Position numbers and translations under genes: made by a program
Notes under the pieces: model-generated
Told to the model about the DNA's origin: nothing
Seen by the model: the letters and a program-made list of their open reading frames with translations, nothing else
Database searches by the model: none
Source of the DNA: UBA11591 sp040220895
GTDB taxonomy: Bacteria; Bacteroidota; Bacteroidia; Flavobacteriales_E; Vicingaceae
Direction: 5' to 3'
DNA: 64,000 nt
NCBI GenBank assembly: GCA_040220895.1
Contig: JAVJVY010000017.1
Span: forward strand, 62,001 to 126,000
Part shown: one piece after another, positions 42,957-52,554 of the stretch
Numbering within the stretch: the first letter of the stretch is position 1
Layout: every line of letters begins with the position of its first letter

Positions 42957-44682
42957 ATTGGAAATTAAAAAACCAGAACTAGAATGGATCGAGAAGGATT
43001 TTCCCGATGAAACCAGGGTTATAGAACTTTCTGGCAAACTAAATGGGCTTCACCCCGTTCTTTGCTCTATTTTGATTCAACGCGGAATCACTAATCTGGA
43101 AGAGGCTGAACACTTTTTCAGACCAAAACTCGAGGACCTGGAAGATCCATTGAAGATGAAAGACATGGATCGGGCGGTTTCAAGAATCATAAAAAGCCTC
43201 GATCGCAATAAACGGATTACCGTTTTGGGTGATTATGACGTGGACGGAACGACTTCGGCCGCGCTGATGTATCTTTTCTTAAAGAATCTGGGAGTTGAAT
43301 GTGCTTACTACATCCCAGATCGGTATGAGGAAGGGTATGGAATTTCATTGAAGTCCATTGACCGGGCCGTAGAAAGCGGCAGTGATCTGATGATTTGTCT
43401 TGATTGTGGAATCAAAGCCATTGATAAGGTGGCTTACGCAAATGAAAAAGGACTCGATATTGTCATATGTGATCATCATACTCCGGGAACTAAATTGCCT
43501 GATGCTGTAGCTGTTTTAGATCCTAAGCGAGTGGATTGTCCCTATCCTTTCAAAGAACTTTCAGGTTGCGGGGTGGGATTTAAACTAATTCAGGCCTTGA
43601 CACTTGCACTTGGCCGTAATATGGAAGAAGCCTATCGCTTGCTTGACCTTGTCGCGGTGAGCATTGCTGCCGACATTGTTCCCGTAATCGGAGAAAACCG
43701 TTGTTTATCCTATTTCGGCATTAGGAAGGTTAATATGGATCCGTTGACCGGAATTCAAGCCCTGAAAGTTGCCACCGGGTTAAAGTCGCAATTCAATAAC
43801 TCAGATCTGGTTTTTAAACTTGCGCCAAGAATCAATGCTGCGGGAAGGATGGAAACCGGAATGAAGGCAGTTGAGATCCTTGTTGCTGAAGATGCGGTCA
43901 AGGCCCGTGAGCTTGCCACTGCGGTAAATGCGATAAATTTGGAACGCGGTGAAACTGATCGAAGAATGACGGAAGAAGCCATCGAAATGATCGGTTCAGA
44001 TCCGGATGACGCTGGCAGAATGAGTACTGTATTGCATCATTCTTCCTGGCACAAGGGGGTGATTGGAATTGTCGCTTCAAGAATGATTGAAAAATTTTAC
44101 CGACCAACCATCATTTTTTGTGGTGACGGAGAAATACTCAGTGGATCTGCCAGGTCAGTTCGTCATTTTGATATATATGGTGCCCTGGAATCTTGCTCGG
44201 ACCTTTTAATGCAATTCGGTGGGCATAAATTTGCCGCCGGCATGACAATGAAGCGCGAAAATTTCGTTCCATTTCGAAAGCGTTTCGAGGGGGCCGTGCG
44301 AAATACAATACAACCGGAATCCTTGGTTCCTGCAGTTATTATAGACGCCGATCTGAACATTTCTGAAGTCACCCGCGATTTTTATAAAGTTTTGAAGCGT
44401 TTTGCACCTTTCGGGCCCGGAAACATGAATCCGGTATTCCAATCGAAGCACGCCGTGGTAGTGGCTATTTCCAAGGTGGGAAAAACCGAGGATCACCTTA
44501 GACTTCAATTATGCGGCCCTGATGATCCCATGAACAGAATTTCATCTATTGGTTTTAACCTTGGTCATCTCGCCGACGAGATTAGTGAAGGTCAGATGAT
44601 CCAGATCGTTTATACAATCGAAGAAAATAGTTGGAACGGAAAGGTGTCTTTACAGCTTAACATTAAGGACATCAAGACTTAG
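42940..44682 (+). CDS. recJ: Single-strand DNA exonuclease RecJ
   Basis: Digests single-stranded DNA 5' to 3' in recombination and mismatch repair. The 580 residues are normal length. The DHH-family motifs are GDYDVDGTTS (about 97-106), DCGI and CDHHTPG near 175, with the DHHA1 domain's GGHKFAAGMT further on and an OB-fold C-terminus. The start is GTG 42940, 17 bp inside rsmI, which suggests coupled translation. Stops of recJ and recQ overlap tail to tail, grouping two repair genes. Confidence 0.95.
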   Translation: MEKRTELEIKKPELEWIEKDFPDETRVIELSGKLNGLHPVLCSILIQRGITNLEEAEHFFRPKLEDLEDPLKMKDMDRAVSRIIKSLDRNKRITVLGDYDVDGTTSAALMYLFLKNLGVECAYYIPDRYEEGYGISLKSIDRAVESGSDLMICLDCGIKAIDKVAYANEKGLDIVICDHHTPGTKLPDAVAVLDPKRVDCPYPFKELSGCGVGFKLIQALTLALGRNMEEAYRLLDLVAVSIAADIVPVIGENRCLSYFGIRKVNMDPLTGIQALKVATGLKSQFNNSDLVFKLAPRINAAGRMETGMKAVEILVAEDAVKARELATAVNAINLERGETDRRMTEEAIEMIGSDPDDAGRMSTVLHHSSWHKGVIGIVASRMIEKFYRPTIIFCGDGEILSGSARSVRHFDIYGALESCSDLLMQFGGHKFAAGMTMKRENFVPFRKRFEGAVRNTIQPESLVPAVIIDADLNISEVTRDFYKVLKRFAPFGPGNMNPVFQSKHAVVVAISKVGKTEDHLRLQLCGPDDPMNRISSIGFNLGHLADEISEGQMIQIVYTIEENSWNGKVSLQLNIKDIKT

Positions 44683-46570
44683 CGCACAAAATGAGCTTGG
44701 TCCGATCAAATTCCAGAACTCCATCGGCCAAAAGCTCCCTGCAGATTTCAATCACCTGCTTTTTCGAGTATCCGGGAAAACAATCGGCTATTTCTGATAG
44801 ATCGACGGTCTTTTTTTTACTGAAAAATTGATCGATGGCAAGCTTTAAATCTTTGCTTTCGGACTTAGTTAGTATTCTATTCATTCCAAGGCATAGATCG
44901 CACTTCCCACATTTTTCCTTGGCCTCTTCGCCGAAGTAATTTAATACCATGTTCATGCGGCAGCCATTGACTTCCCGAATAATGGTCAGAACTGAATCGA
45001 TCCGTTTTTGTGCCGTCTCCTTGCGTTTTCCAAAAGAAGATCCAAGATTCAACTGCTTGGTATCAATTCGATTCATTAAAAACGTAATGGCAGGCAAATC
45101 ACTGCTTGGATGATATTCAAGGTATTCAGATTGCGTTAAGTAATTTAATCGCTTTTTAAGCAGTTCAGGCAGAATGTTAAGGTTTCGTGCGATTTCATCC
45201 TCATTTATATGACAAGGATTGTCAATAATCCCAGAATAGGCACGCAGTAAATAGTCCATGATATTTTGCAGCGATTCCTGATCGGCCGTTTGACCGGACC
45301 TGTTTTTGGACACGACCTTTACCCTGGATGGCTGGACCAATCCTTCTGACAATTCAATGAAGCCCTCTGAATGCAGCTGCTTCAGACAATTCATTACCCC
45401 GGATTTTTTTAGAGCGTACTTATTGGCAAATGCACCCAGATCAAACAGTCGCGTTTCATTAAGGCCGCTGTTAAGGGTGATTTGAAAATGATTGCAGATC
45501 TTGTCATAGACTTCTCTTATCTCAGATTCAGGAGGAAAAGATCGATTGAAATTATCGACTAATTTCCGCTGATCACTGTCTGAGCAAAGAATCAATGATT
45601 CACTTTCCTTTCCATCTCTTCCGGCCCTTCCCGCTTCCTGATAATAGGCTTCAATGGAATCGGGCAGGTCAATGTGAATCACCATTCGGACATCGGCCTT
45701 ATCGATGCCCATACCAAAAGCATTCGTAGCGACCATGCATGTGTTTTTACCCTTGGCCCATTGCTCTTGTTTTTTTTGTCTTCCGGTGTGGCTCAATCCG
45801 GCATGGTAATACTGTGCCGGAATACCTCTTTGTTGTAAGAATTCAGCTATTTCCTGGCACTTAAGCCGGCTCCTTGCATAAACAATGCTACTCCCTTCGA
45901 GCTTTGTCAGCTTTTTTCTCAGGAAGGTTTTTTTGTCTTCCATCATTTGCACTATTATGGAGAGATTGGTTCTGGCATAACTCTGTCGAAATACAAGGTT
46001 GTCCCTGATGGAAAGTGTTTGTAAGATGTCATTTACCACCAATTCGGTCGCTGTTGCAGTAAGTGCTAGCACCGGCACTTCTGGCTTTAATTCCCGCAAT
46101 TCACCAATGGTCAGGTATGAAGGCCTGAAATCGTAACCCCATTGAGAAATGCAGTGGGCTTCATCTACCGCTATCAAGCTTACATTCATTTTTTTAAAGC
46201 GTTCAATGAACAATTCAGTTCGCAAACGCTCGGGAGAAACATACAACAACTTGAATCCGCCATAAATCGCATTGTCCAGTGCCCGGTCAATTTGTTTTCT
46301 ACTCATGAAAGAATTCACGGCCATCGCTTTAATTCCCCGCGACCGCAGTCCATCTACCTGATCGGCCATTAAGGATAACAAAGGTGAGACCACCAGGCAA
46401 ATGCCCTCATTTAGCACGGCAGGCACCTGATAGCATAAAGATTTTCCACCTCCGGTGGGAAGCAAGGCAAGGCAATCCTTTTGGTTCAGGACCGCATCGA
46501 TGATTTCATGCTGAAGGGGTCTAAAACTATCGAAACCCCAGTATTTCTTAAGTATTTCTTGAGGGGTCAA
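44672..46570 (-). CDS. recQ: ATP-dependent DNA helicase RecQ
   Basis: A 3'-5' helicase. The 632 residues have helicase motif I LLPTGGGKS (about 36-44), motif II DEAHCISQWGYDFRPSY, motif VI QEAGRAGRDG, the RecQ-Ct zinc cysteines (CRMNMVLNYFGEE then CGKCDLC), and a winged-helix region. The HRDC domain typical of longer RecQ proteins is missing; the C-terminal 60 residues are a short basic/helical tail instead. It starts with TTG 46570. The preceding gene is a barrel protein, with no repair operon other than convergent recJ. Confidence 0.95.
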   Translation of the reverse strand: MTPQEILKKYWGFDSFRPLQHEIIDAVLNQKDCLALLPTGGGKSLCYQVPAVLNEGICLVVSPLLSLMADQVDGLRSRGIKAMAVNSFMSRKQIDRALDNAIYGGFKLLYVSPERLRTELFIERFKKMNVSLIAVDEAHCISQWGYDFRPSYLTIGELRELKPEVPVLALTATATELVVNDILQTLSIRDNLVFRQSYARTNLSIIVQMMEDKKTFLRKKLTKLEGSSIVYARSRLKCQEIAEFLQQRGIPAQYYHAGLSHTGRQKKQEQWAKGKNTCMVATNAFGMGIDKADVRMVIHIDLPDSIEAYYQEAGRAGRDGKESESLILCSDSDQRKLVDNFNRSFPPESEIREVYDKICNHFQITLNSGLNETRLFDLGAFANKYALKKSGVMNCLKQLHSEGFIELSEGLVQPSRVKVVSKNRSGQTADQESLQNIMDYLLRAYSGIIDNPCHINEDEIARNLNILPELLKKRLNYLTQSEYLEYHPSSDLPAITFLMNRIDTKQLNLGSSFGKRKETAQKRIDSVLTIIREVNGCRMNMVLNYFGEEAKEKCGKCDLCLGMNRILTKSESKDLKLAIDQFFSKKKTVDLSEIADCFPGYSKKQVIEICRELLADGVLEFDRTKLILCAKS

Positions 46571-46596
46571 TTCCTGGAAGATTTAGTACTAATTAG

Positions 46597-47292
46597 TCAC
46601 AGATCATCACCCTCACCAAAAGTGTAGCGCAGGGTGCCCGTCAGAACAGTATTTACCCAACCGATATTAAGCGAAGTAGGGTAGGGATCAATAATTCCCG
46701 ATTCGGGTCTTTTTAGCGAAGTCACCCCTTGCCCGTAGCGAATACTGCCCAATAACTTAGCATTGATCTTGTAATTCACGCCTAGAATAAAGCCGAAATC
46801 GTTTTCCTTCATCGGATATTGGAAATTATACCGCTGATTCAAGTCGTCCACATTTTTAATGGGCCCAACACTGCCGTACTGGTCATTTCTGATTTCATAA
46901 TGAAGGCCAATCAATTGACTGTAATAAGGTCCGATTTCGTATACGAATTTGTGGAAATTGAAACGAAACAACAGGGGAATTTCGACATAATTGAAGCGCA
47001 TCAGAAAAAATTGACTCGCTTGATTCGGGTCATTCTCGGTGATTGAAAATCCGTTCCTGCTCCCTTTTTGAATGTAGTAAATCTCGAATTGAGTGGACCA
47101 ATTTTCGTTGAGTTTTAACCTCACAAATCCACCGAAGGTCACACCTAGCTTATTGAAACCTGAATAATTATCTCCGCCAACCTGACTGGTCGTTATTCCC
47201 ATAATAACGCCGGGTTTAAACGTCTGCCCTTGCGCCCTGTTAAGACAAAATAAAATCATTGGTAGTAATATCAGAAGCAACCGGCCTTTCAT
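46597..47292 (-). CDS. PorT-like outer-membrane beta-barrel protein
   Basis: A 231-residue exported barrel (from ATG 47292) with signal peptide MKGRLLLILLPMILFCLNRAQG and the fold seen in PorT/OmpX-like Bacteroidota proteins: GVIMGITTSQVGGDNYSGF at the mature start, then alternating strands (FVRLKLNENWSTQFEIYYIQKGSR, YVEIPLLFRFNF, YEIGPYYSQ, GVNYKINAKLLG in parts). The start overlaps the upstream stop by 1 base. Last gene in the four-gene thiol operon. It is probably a membrane anchor or porin; no more can be said. Confidence 0.8.
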   Translation of the reverse strand: MKGRLLLILLPMILFCLNRAQGQTFKPGVIMGITTSQVGGDNYSGFNKLGVTFGGFVRLKLNENWSTQFEIYYIQKGSRNGFSITENDPNQASQFFLMRFNYVEIPLLFRFNFHKFVYEIGPYYSQLIGLHYEIRNDQYGSVGPIKNVDDLNQRYNFQYPMKENDFGFILGVNYKINAKLLGSIRYGQGVTSLKRPESGIIDPYPTSLNIGWVNTVLTGTLRYTFGEGDDL

Positions 47293-48176
47293 CAATGACC
47301 TATTAAATGAGCTTCATTCACCTGCATAACTTCATAAACCGGTGATTGCTTATAGATAAATGCCAGAATGATCATATGTTCAAGTTTGTAACCGATGCCG
47401 GTAGGATCAAACTCCCTGGTAAACACAAATTCTGAAATTTCTCCGCTGCTGGCTGCCGGTATGGTTTCTCCCCAAGTGCCATCGAGTGCTTCTCTGAACA
47501 TGTGTCGATGCATATAATTTTCAATGTAATCGCTTCCGTCCTTTTGCCAGTCAACGATGCTGTCTTCCAATAATTGTACCTGCAAGTTCATATCCCCTGT
47601 GTAATCTTCCAGCCATTCAACATCAATTCTTACCTGATAGGTATTCAATTCAGCATTGAAATAATTTCTTATTCCCAAATTGGCCACAGCCGGACTGCCC
47701 AAAATTTTTACAGCCTCGTCTTCCCATTCCCCAATGATCAATTTGTAAGGCGTACTGCCTACGGGTAATCGTGATATAACCCCACCAGGCAGAGCATCAA
47801 TGGTAAAGGCCTTACTGTATTCATCACCTGCAGTAGTTCTGTAATCGGAAGAAAATGCGCCGGGAGTGCCACCCGCTCCGGGTTGAGGAGCCGCAAAAAC
47901 ATCAATGGTATGAATGGAAACTGGAATGAATTTTTCTCCGTACTTACTCACTAAGCGCGATATTTCTCTCGCCCCTCCGGGACAAGCCTGGCAAAGGTGT
48001 CCGGTGTATTCTTCCAGAAGCACAAAACGTTCACCATCATTTTCAACGGAATAGACAGAGTCGTCCCAGACAATTCCGGTGTCGATTACATCTGTGTTAG
48101 GGGGGAATGGATCGTCAATTTTGTCGCAAGCGAAAAAAAGAACTAGTACAGAAAGAATGAGTGTGAACCTTCGCAT
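47292..48176 (-). CDS. Omp28-type lipoprotein with thioredoxin motif
   Basis: A 294-residue protein of the Omp28-related family. Lipobox LFFAC (Cys17) makes it a probable lipoprotein. The thioredoxin-like domain starts at EEYTGHLCQACPGG with CQAC at 62-65, a CxxC redox motif, and has DALPGG as the cis-Pro-like part. A beta-sandwich C-terminal half follows, usual for the family. It may exchange disulfides in the envelope with the TlpA-like product encoded two genes upstream. It is 12 bp downstream of the DUF6029 gene. Confidence 0.85.
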   Translation of the reverse strand: MRRFTLILSVLVLFFACDKIDDPFPPNTDVIDTGIVWDDSVYSVENDGERFVLLEEYTGHLCQACPGGAREISRLVSKYGEKFIPVSIHTIDVFAAPQPGAGGTPGAFSSDYRTTAGDEYSKAFTIDALPGGVISRLPVGSTPYKLIIGEWEDEAVKILGSPAVANLGIRNYFNAELNTYQVRIDVEWLEDYTGDMNLQVQLLEDSIVDWQKDGSDYIENYMHRHMFREALDGTWGETIPAASSGEISEFVFTREFDPTGIGYKLEHMIILAFIYKQSPVYEVMQVNEAHLIGH

Positions 48177-48188
48177 GTGATAAAATTA

Positions 48189-49856
48189 CTAAAAAGAGTG
48201 GGTGATTGACATGTAAAATCCATTGCTCGCAGGGACAAAGCGACAAACCCCGCCCACGCAGAAAATTCCTGCGCGCTGCCTGCCATAAGACAACATGACC
48301 CGTGTACCAGCATTGTTATAACCCGTGCTGACGTTAAAATAATGAATGCGTTCAATTTCTTTTTTATTGCCGTAATTATACTGATCCATTACGGCTAAAA
48401 ACCAATGTGGGGCATAGGTGTATTCCAGCAGGGCGGTTGCCCATGAACCCTTGTCTTCTTCGGTAATCAGCCCTTGTAATTCTGTTCGCAGGGCATGTTT
48501 TTGATTAAACCGATAGGTTATGTCGGCCACGAATATGGAGGCGTAGATCAAATTCCAAGGATTGGACTTTCCCTCTATCACGTTTTGATTATACTCGATG
48601 TAAGAATAATTCAAGATGCTGCTAACTTTTTTAGAAAATTTCTTTGTAATCTCGACATTCGCCTCTCTCCAAAAGACTTCGCCTACGCTTCCGTAATCAC
48701 TGGTGTATTCAGGTAATAAACCCAATTCTTCCCTTTGTGGGTCAGAAACGGAAACAGTGTCCAGGTTATTGTAAGCACTCAGATTAAAGGCAATGGTAGT
48801 TCCGTATTTACCTCCCAATGTTGTTTTTCGATTAAATTTTTTAATCAGGTCGATCTGCGCTCCGACTTGGCCGTTTAATTGAGTGGCATATGGGTAAAGG
48901 GTGGCCAGCAAGTTGTAAGTCTGCTGTCGGGTAAGTGCAGGCAAATAATTGATCAGTAAATTGTTTCCATCCTGGTCGCGGTCAGATTTAAAGGACATAT
49001 TGTCCACCCGCATAGCCGACATATTCAAGCCAAAGCCTTTTCGGGAATAAGAACCTTGTAAAAAGATTGTCTCTCCGCTCTTGTACCGGTATCCGTTGTC
49101 AAGTGAGGGGTCGTTCATTTTATAGACGTACTCACCACCGATTCGCACTTTGTTTATTTTATAATTGACGCGTAGGCCACCGGTTCCGACATTTTCAGGC
49201 AAAATCAACTCGGTTCGCTGGTCGGCTTGGTACTTACTGACAAAACTTGCTCCGATGGTAATGCGATGCTTGCTTTCGCTGAGAGAAGCAATCATTTCGT
49301 TCAACGAAAATTCACCGTCAATGCCCCTGACTATTCCCTCGCCCTGATCAAAGAAAATTCGCTGCTGTCCTATGACGCCTTTTAAGACCACACCGGCCGC
49401 TGGTCTAAATAAAACACGTATTCCGTCAAGCACGTTGTCATAACCCAAGCCTCGCTCTTCGTAAGTACGCAGCACGAGTCCATTTCCGAATTGCTCATAA
49501 AAATGACCAAGCGTAAAAGAAAGTTGGTCATTATTGTAGGTAAAATAGCGGTAAGGGATGCCGTTGCCGCGGTATCCTATTGGGAAGCCCTGAAGTGCAT
49601 TTTGATAACTCTCGTAACGGAATCCGGCTGAAATTGGCCCGTTGGTATAATTCACATTCCCGAAGCCGTTCATCCCCAATTTTTCAGGGACAATTGGAGC
49701 ACCGATCAGCGAATCTTCAAGGTAATATTGTGCTTCTGCCTGAAAATTTCCATGAACCTCGCCCCGCTGAATAAATGATTTCTCACTTTCATCTTGCGCC
49801 TTAACCGCCGCCATGATCAGAATCAATAATAAGATTGTGAGAACTACTTGCTTCAT
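48189..49856 (-). CDS. DUF6029 family outer-membrane protein
   Basis: A 555-residue exported protein with signal peptide MKQVVLTILLLILIMAAVKAQ. It has the DUF6029 pattern around RGEVHGNFQAEAQYY, NYTNGPISAGFRYE and LGHFYEQFGNGLVLRTYEERGLGYDN, then alternating aromatic strands to the end (FVPASNGFYMSITHSF), ending in an aromatic residue as barrels do. It is probably a large outer-membrane beta-barrel. It sits between the TlpA-like and Omp28 genes. The transported substrate, if any, is unknown. Confidence 0.85.
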   Translation of the reverse strand: MKQVVLTILLLILIMAAVKAQDESEKSFIQRGEVHGNFQAEAQYYLEDSLIGAPIVPEKLGMNGFGNVNYTNGPISAGFRYESYQNALQGFPIGYRGNGIPYRYFTYNNDQLSFTLGHFYEQFGNGLVLRTYEERGLGYDNVLDGIRVLFRPAAGVVLKGVIGQQRIFFDQGEGIVRGIDGEFSLNEMIASLSESKHRITIGASFVSKYQADQRTELILPENVGTGGLRVNYKINKVRIGGEYVYKMNDPSLDNGYRYKSGETIFLQGSYSRKGFGLNMSAMRVDNMSFKSDRDQDGNNLLINYLPALTRQQTYNLLATLYPYATQLNGQVGAQIDLIKKFNRKTTLGGKYGTTIAFNLSAYNNLDTVSVSDPQREELGLLPEYTSDYGSVGEVFWREANVEITKKFSKKVSSILNYSYIEYNQNVIEGKSNPWNLIYASIFVADITYRFNQKHALRTELQGLITEEDKGSWATALLEYTYAPHWFLAVMDQYNYGNKKEIERIHYFNVSTGYNNAGTRVMLSYGRQRAGIFCVGGVCRFVPASNGFYMSITHSF

Positions 49857-49865
49857 TGGGATCGA

Positions 49866-50378
49866 TTATTCCTTTATTTCTTCTCCCCTTGCAAGTTTTT
49901 GGACCAATTCATAAAGGTGGTATTCGTCACCCTCCGAATAGGAATTGTGCTGCCAGACGACCTGTTTGTTGTGATCTACCAAAAACGTGTGTGGTATATT
50001 GTTGACACTCATGGCCCTTTTTAGATCTTGGTTCATGTCCAGTAGTATTTCATATTCCCAACCTTTTCCGTTGACATACGGTTCCACTTTGCCAACATTT
50101 CGTGCATCATCGATGGTGACGGCGTAGATCTTCACGCCGGTTTCTTCGACCCAATCGGGATATAATTCGGCGATGTTATTCAATTCTCGCTTGCATGGGC
50201 TGCACCAAGTGGCCCAAAAATTAATGATGATTGGCTTCCCGTCGTTATCAATGTCGGCCGTATTAAAAGGCCTTTCATTGATGTCTTTTAATGTTACTTC
50301 AGGAATTTGAGCACCTTGAGAGTAAACCCCTGTAAAACAAGCAAAAAGCACCAGTGGCAGAATAATTAGCTTTTTCAT
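49866..50378 (-). CDS. TlpA/ResA-like thiol-disulfide oxidoreductase
   Basis: A 170-residue periplasmic thioredoxin-like protein. After the signal peptide, the thioredoxin fold carries NFWATWCSPCKREL with redox cysteines at 59 and 62, and the cis-Pro loop NNIPHTF. Such proteins reduce disulfides in envelope proteins. First gene of a minus-strand operon with DUF6029, Omp28 lipoprotein and a barrel; the promoter box is 30 bp before the ATG. The partners suggest redox maintenance of exported proteins. Confidence 0.92.
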   Translation of the reverse strand: MKKLIILPLVLFACFTGVYSQGAQIPEVTLKDINERPFNTADIDNDGKPIIINFWATWCSPCKRELNNIAELYPDWVEETGVKIYAVTIDDARNVGKVEPYVNGKGWEYEILLDMNQDLKRAMSVNNIPHTFLVDHNKQVVWQHNSYSEGDEYHLYELVQKLARGEEIKE

Positions 50379-50407
50379 ATAGTAGATGGTTCGATGTTAG
50401 AAAGGGC

Positions 50408-50415
50408 CAAAGATA
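50408..50415 (-). promoter_or_regulatory. Promoter -7 box for the TlpA-like operon (TATCTTTG)
   Basis: Exact TAnnTTTG on the minus strand, 29 bp before the first gene's ATG, with no second box closer to the downstream genes of the operon. Confidence 0.45.
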
Positions 50416-50512
50416 AAAAATGACATTGATGTGAAGTTAAGAATGCCTGAATACAATAAATCAAGGAATCCTCTTTAACGTGCGTTTTGCATTTCTGTGC
50501 ATCAATTTATTG

Positions 50513-50520
50513 TAAATTTG
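50513..50520 (+). promoter_or_regulatory. Promoter -7 box (TAAATTTG) for the 50538 gene
   Basis: Exact TAnnTTTG with a TTTG 23 bp upstream at 50486-50489, a slightly long spacer. Confidence 0.45.
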
Positions 50521-50537
50521 CTGAAACACTTGAGCTT

Positions 50538-51269
50538 ATGAAAAAATATTACACTTTTTTGATCGCTGCCTTCATTGGTTTGCAGTCTTTTGCCCAGACA
50601 CCTTCCTTAAAGTTTTTCACGAAAAAGGATAAAACCGATATCACGAATTCAACCCATACCATCTATGGTGATGGTGCAAGATTCGTTGTTTCAGAAGAAT
50701 TTTATTCTGTAATGACAGGAGTTGATTCGGTTTTGTATGGTGCAAAGAGAATAGAAAAATCAATCATTACCGGTACCGCAGATTATTACTGCTGGAAAGA
50801 GTGCTACATCCCTAAGGATGCTGGAACGCTGCCTATTTGGATAGCAACCGACTCTTTGATGAACTACAACAACGACACCGTTGCTAAGTTTTCGGCCTAC
50901 TTTCAGGGTAAAAATAATCTTGGAATGGCAGAGTATCGCTATGTATTTACTCCAAAAGGATTCCCGAATGATACTGTTTTCGTTGATATCATTTTTGACA
51001 TGGTGACCGTTGGCCTAGATGCTCAAAGTCAACCGAGTATTGAGGTCTTTCCGAATCCGGCCACGGACGTGTTGAATATTTCAATAGGTGACAGCGATGT
51101 CAATAATGCACGAATGAGGTTGATCAACAGTAATGGTCAGGTCGTAGTAACACAACGGATTCAGAAATACACTTCATTAGACGTTTCCAACTATGAGTCA
51201 GGACTTTATTTGATTGAAATCAAAGGTGATTCCGGCCTCATTACTAGGAAAAAAGTGCTAGTAAAATAA
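50538..51269 (+). CDS. Small T9SS-sorted secreted protein
   Basis: A 243-residue exported protein: signal peptide MKKYYTFLIAAFIGLQSFAQ, an unknown central domain of about 130 residues with a cysteine pair region (YYCWKECYIPKDAG) and a type A sorting domain from VFPNPATDVLNISI to KKVLVK. It is expected to leave through SprA. ATG 50538 gives the signal peptide; an upstream GTG-type frame would not. The function is unknown. It precedes the T9SS Omp28 gene on the same strand. Confidence 0.85.
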   Translation: MKKYYTFLIAAFIGLQSFAQTPSLKFFTKKDKTDITNSTHTIYGDGARFVVSEEFYSVMTGVDSVLYGAKRIEKSIITGTADYYCWKECYIPKDAGTLPIWIATDSLMNYNNDTVAKFSAYFQGKNNLGMAEYRYVFTPKGFPNDTVFVDIIFDMVTVGLDAQSQPSIEVFPNPATDVLNISIGDSDVNNARMRLINSNGQVVVTQRIQKYTSLDVSNYESGLYLIEIKGDSGLITRKKVLVK

Positions 51270-51377
51270 TCCCCTTAGGATTACAATTTATAATCAATTT
51301 TAATTACTTTTATAGGTCGAATCTTAAGTCTTGCGCAATTTGTGGGCTTATATTCGCTTTAAACTAAAAAATCAGAC

Positions 51378-52502
51378 ATGAAAAAAACTCTATCTCTTTT
51401 CTCCGCTTGCCTAGTGACAGTTGGTCTTTTTGCCCAGCTTCCTGTAAGCACTACACCATCTGACAGGAATGTTCTGTTGGAAGATTTAACTGGAATTTAC
51501 TGCGGTTATTGCCCAGACGGAGCTCTAAAAGCTGACCAGCTAAAAGCTTCAGCCCCGGGTCAAATTGTAATTATTGGAAACCATGCGGGTAGTTATGCTA
51601 CACCAAACGGCAGTCCCGGACATTGGGATTTCAGAACTCCAGAAGGTGCTGCAATTAACAGCAATTCTGATCCATCAGGATATCCTGCAGGAAACATTAA
51701 CCGTGAGGTTACGAATTACTCTATGAAAGCCGGAAAAACGGCTATGAGTAGAGGTTATTGGGCAACGGTTGCCGGTCAAATCATCACTGAGCCATCTCCT
51801 GTGAACCTTGCTGTTGAAGCGTATTACTATCCAGGATCCAACAAATTAATGGTTAATGTTGAAGGATATTACACATCAAACGGTACGGGCAGCGATTACC
51901 TGACTGTTGCAGTTTTGCAAGATGACATCGAAGGTTACCAAAGCGGAATGTCTGGTTATCCTGCCAGAATTACAGCTAATAACCTGTATCTGCATAAAGA
52001 TGTACTTCGAAAGTATTTGACCTCTCCCGTATTTGGTGAAGAAGTTTCTACTACTAGTATGGGTGAATTATTTACCTGGAGCCAGGAGTATACAGTTGCT
52101 CAGGTAGGTACAGATGTTATGCCAGACATTACTAAAATGAAGGTGGCCGTTTGGTTGACAGAAGACGCTGGTTATTCGCCGGTGATCACTGCTGTTGAAA
52201 CTAATGCTGCTGAACGTCCGGTTGGAATTAATGAGGCTGCTTCACTCAACAACTTGAGCATCTTCCCGAACCCATTCCAGAACAACACGACAATCAGCTT
52301 TGATCTTGACAAGGATCAGCAAATTGCCATGAACTTCTATGATGTTACTGGTAAAGTTGTTCAGCAGGTTGCTTCAACAAACTACAGTGCTGGTGCTCAT
52401 CTAATTCAATTTGATGGCAGTGACCTTCAAGGTGGTTTATATTACGTGAACATCGTCGCTGAAGACGGTATCATTACTCGACGCATTGTATTGAACAAAT
52501 AA
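51378..52502 (+). CDS. Omp28-type protein with T9SS sorting domain
   Basis: A 374-residue exported protein: signal peptide MKKTLSLFSACLVTVGLFAQ, an Omp28-like thioredoxin region with LEDLTGIYCGYCPDG (CGYC at 42-45) and GNHAGSYATPNG, a beta-rich middle, and a type A sorting domain from IFPNPFQNNTTISF to RRIVLNK. It is a relative of the lipoprotein at 47292-48176, but sent to the surface by T9SS rather than lipid-anchored. A box TATATTCG lies 22 bp upstream, one mismatch from the -7 consensus. A strong terminator follows. Confidence 0.87.
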   Translation: MKKTLSLFSACLVTVGLFAQLPVSTTPSDRNVLLEDLTGIYCGYCPDGALKADQLKASAPGQIVIIGNHAGSYATPNGSPGHWDFRTPEGAAINSNSDPSGYPAGNINREVTNYSMKAGKTAMSRGYWATVAGQIITEPSPVNLAVEAYYYPGSNKLMVNVEGYYTSNGTGSDYLTVAVLQDDIEGYQSGMSGYPARITANNLYLHKDVLRKYLTSPVFGEEVSTTSMGELFTWSQEYTVAQVGTDVMPDITKMKVAVWLTEDAGYSPVITAVETNAAERPVGINEAASLNNLSIFPNPFQNNTTISFDLDKDQQIAMNFYDVTGKVVQQVASTNYSAGAHLIQFDGSDLQGGLYYVNIVAEDGIITRRIVLNK

Positions 52503-52520
52503 AATTGTTTTGATAAAATA

Positions 52521-52554
52521 AAAAACCCCGGTCATCAGACCGGGGTTTTTTTTT
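52521..52554. terminator. Bidirectional rho-independent terminator
   Basis: A 13-bp perfect stem (AAAAACCCCGGTC with GACCGGGGTTTTT) around the loop ATCA, flanked by A and T runs. It ends the T9SS Omp28 transcript and, read the other way, the convergent sirtuin gene, which stops at 52553. Confidence 0.95.

Noticed and set aside
44672..44800. Truncation of recQ
   Set aside because: The missing HRDC domain could suggest a break, but the frame ends cleanly at a stop shared tail to tail with recJ, and many RecQ proteins lack HRDC.
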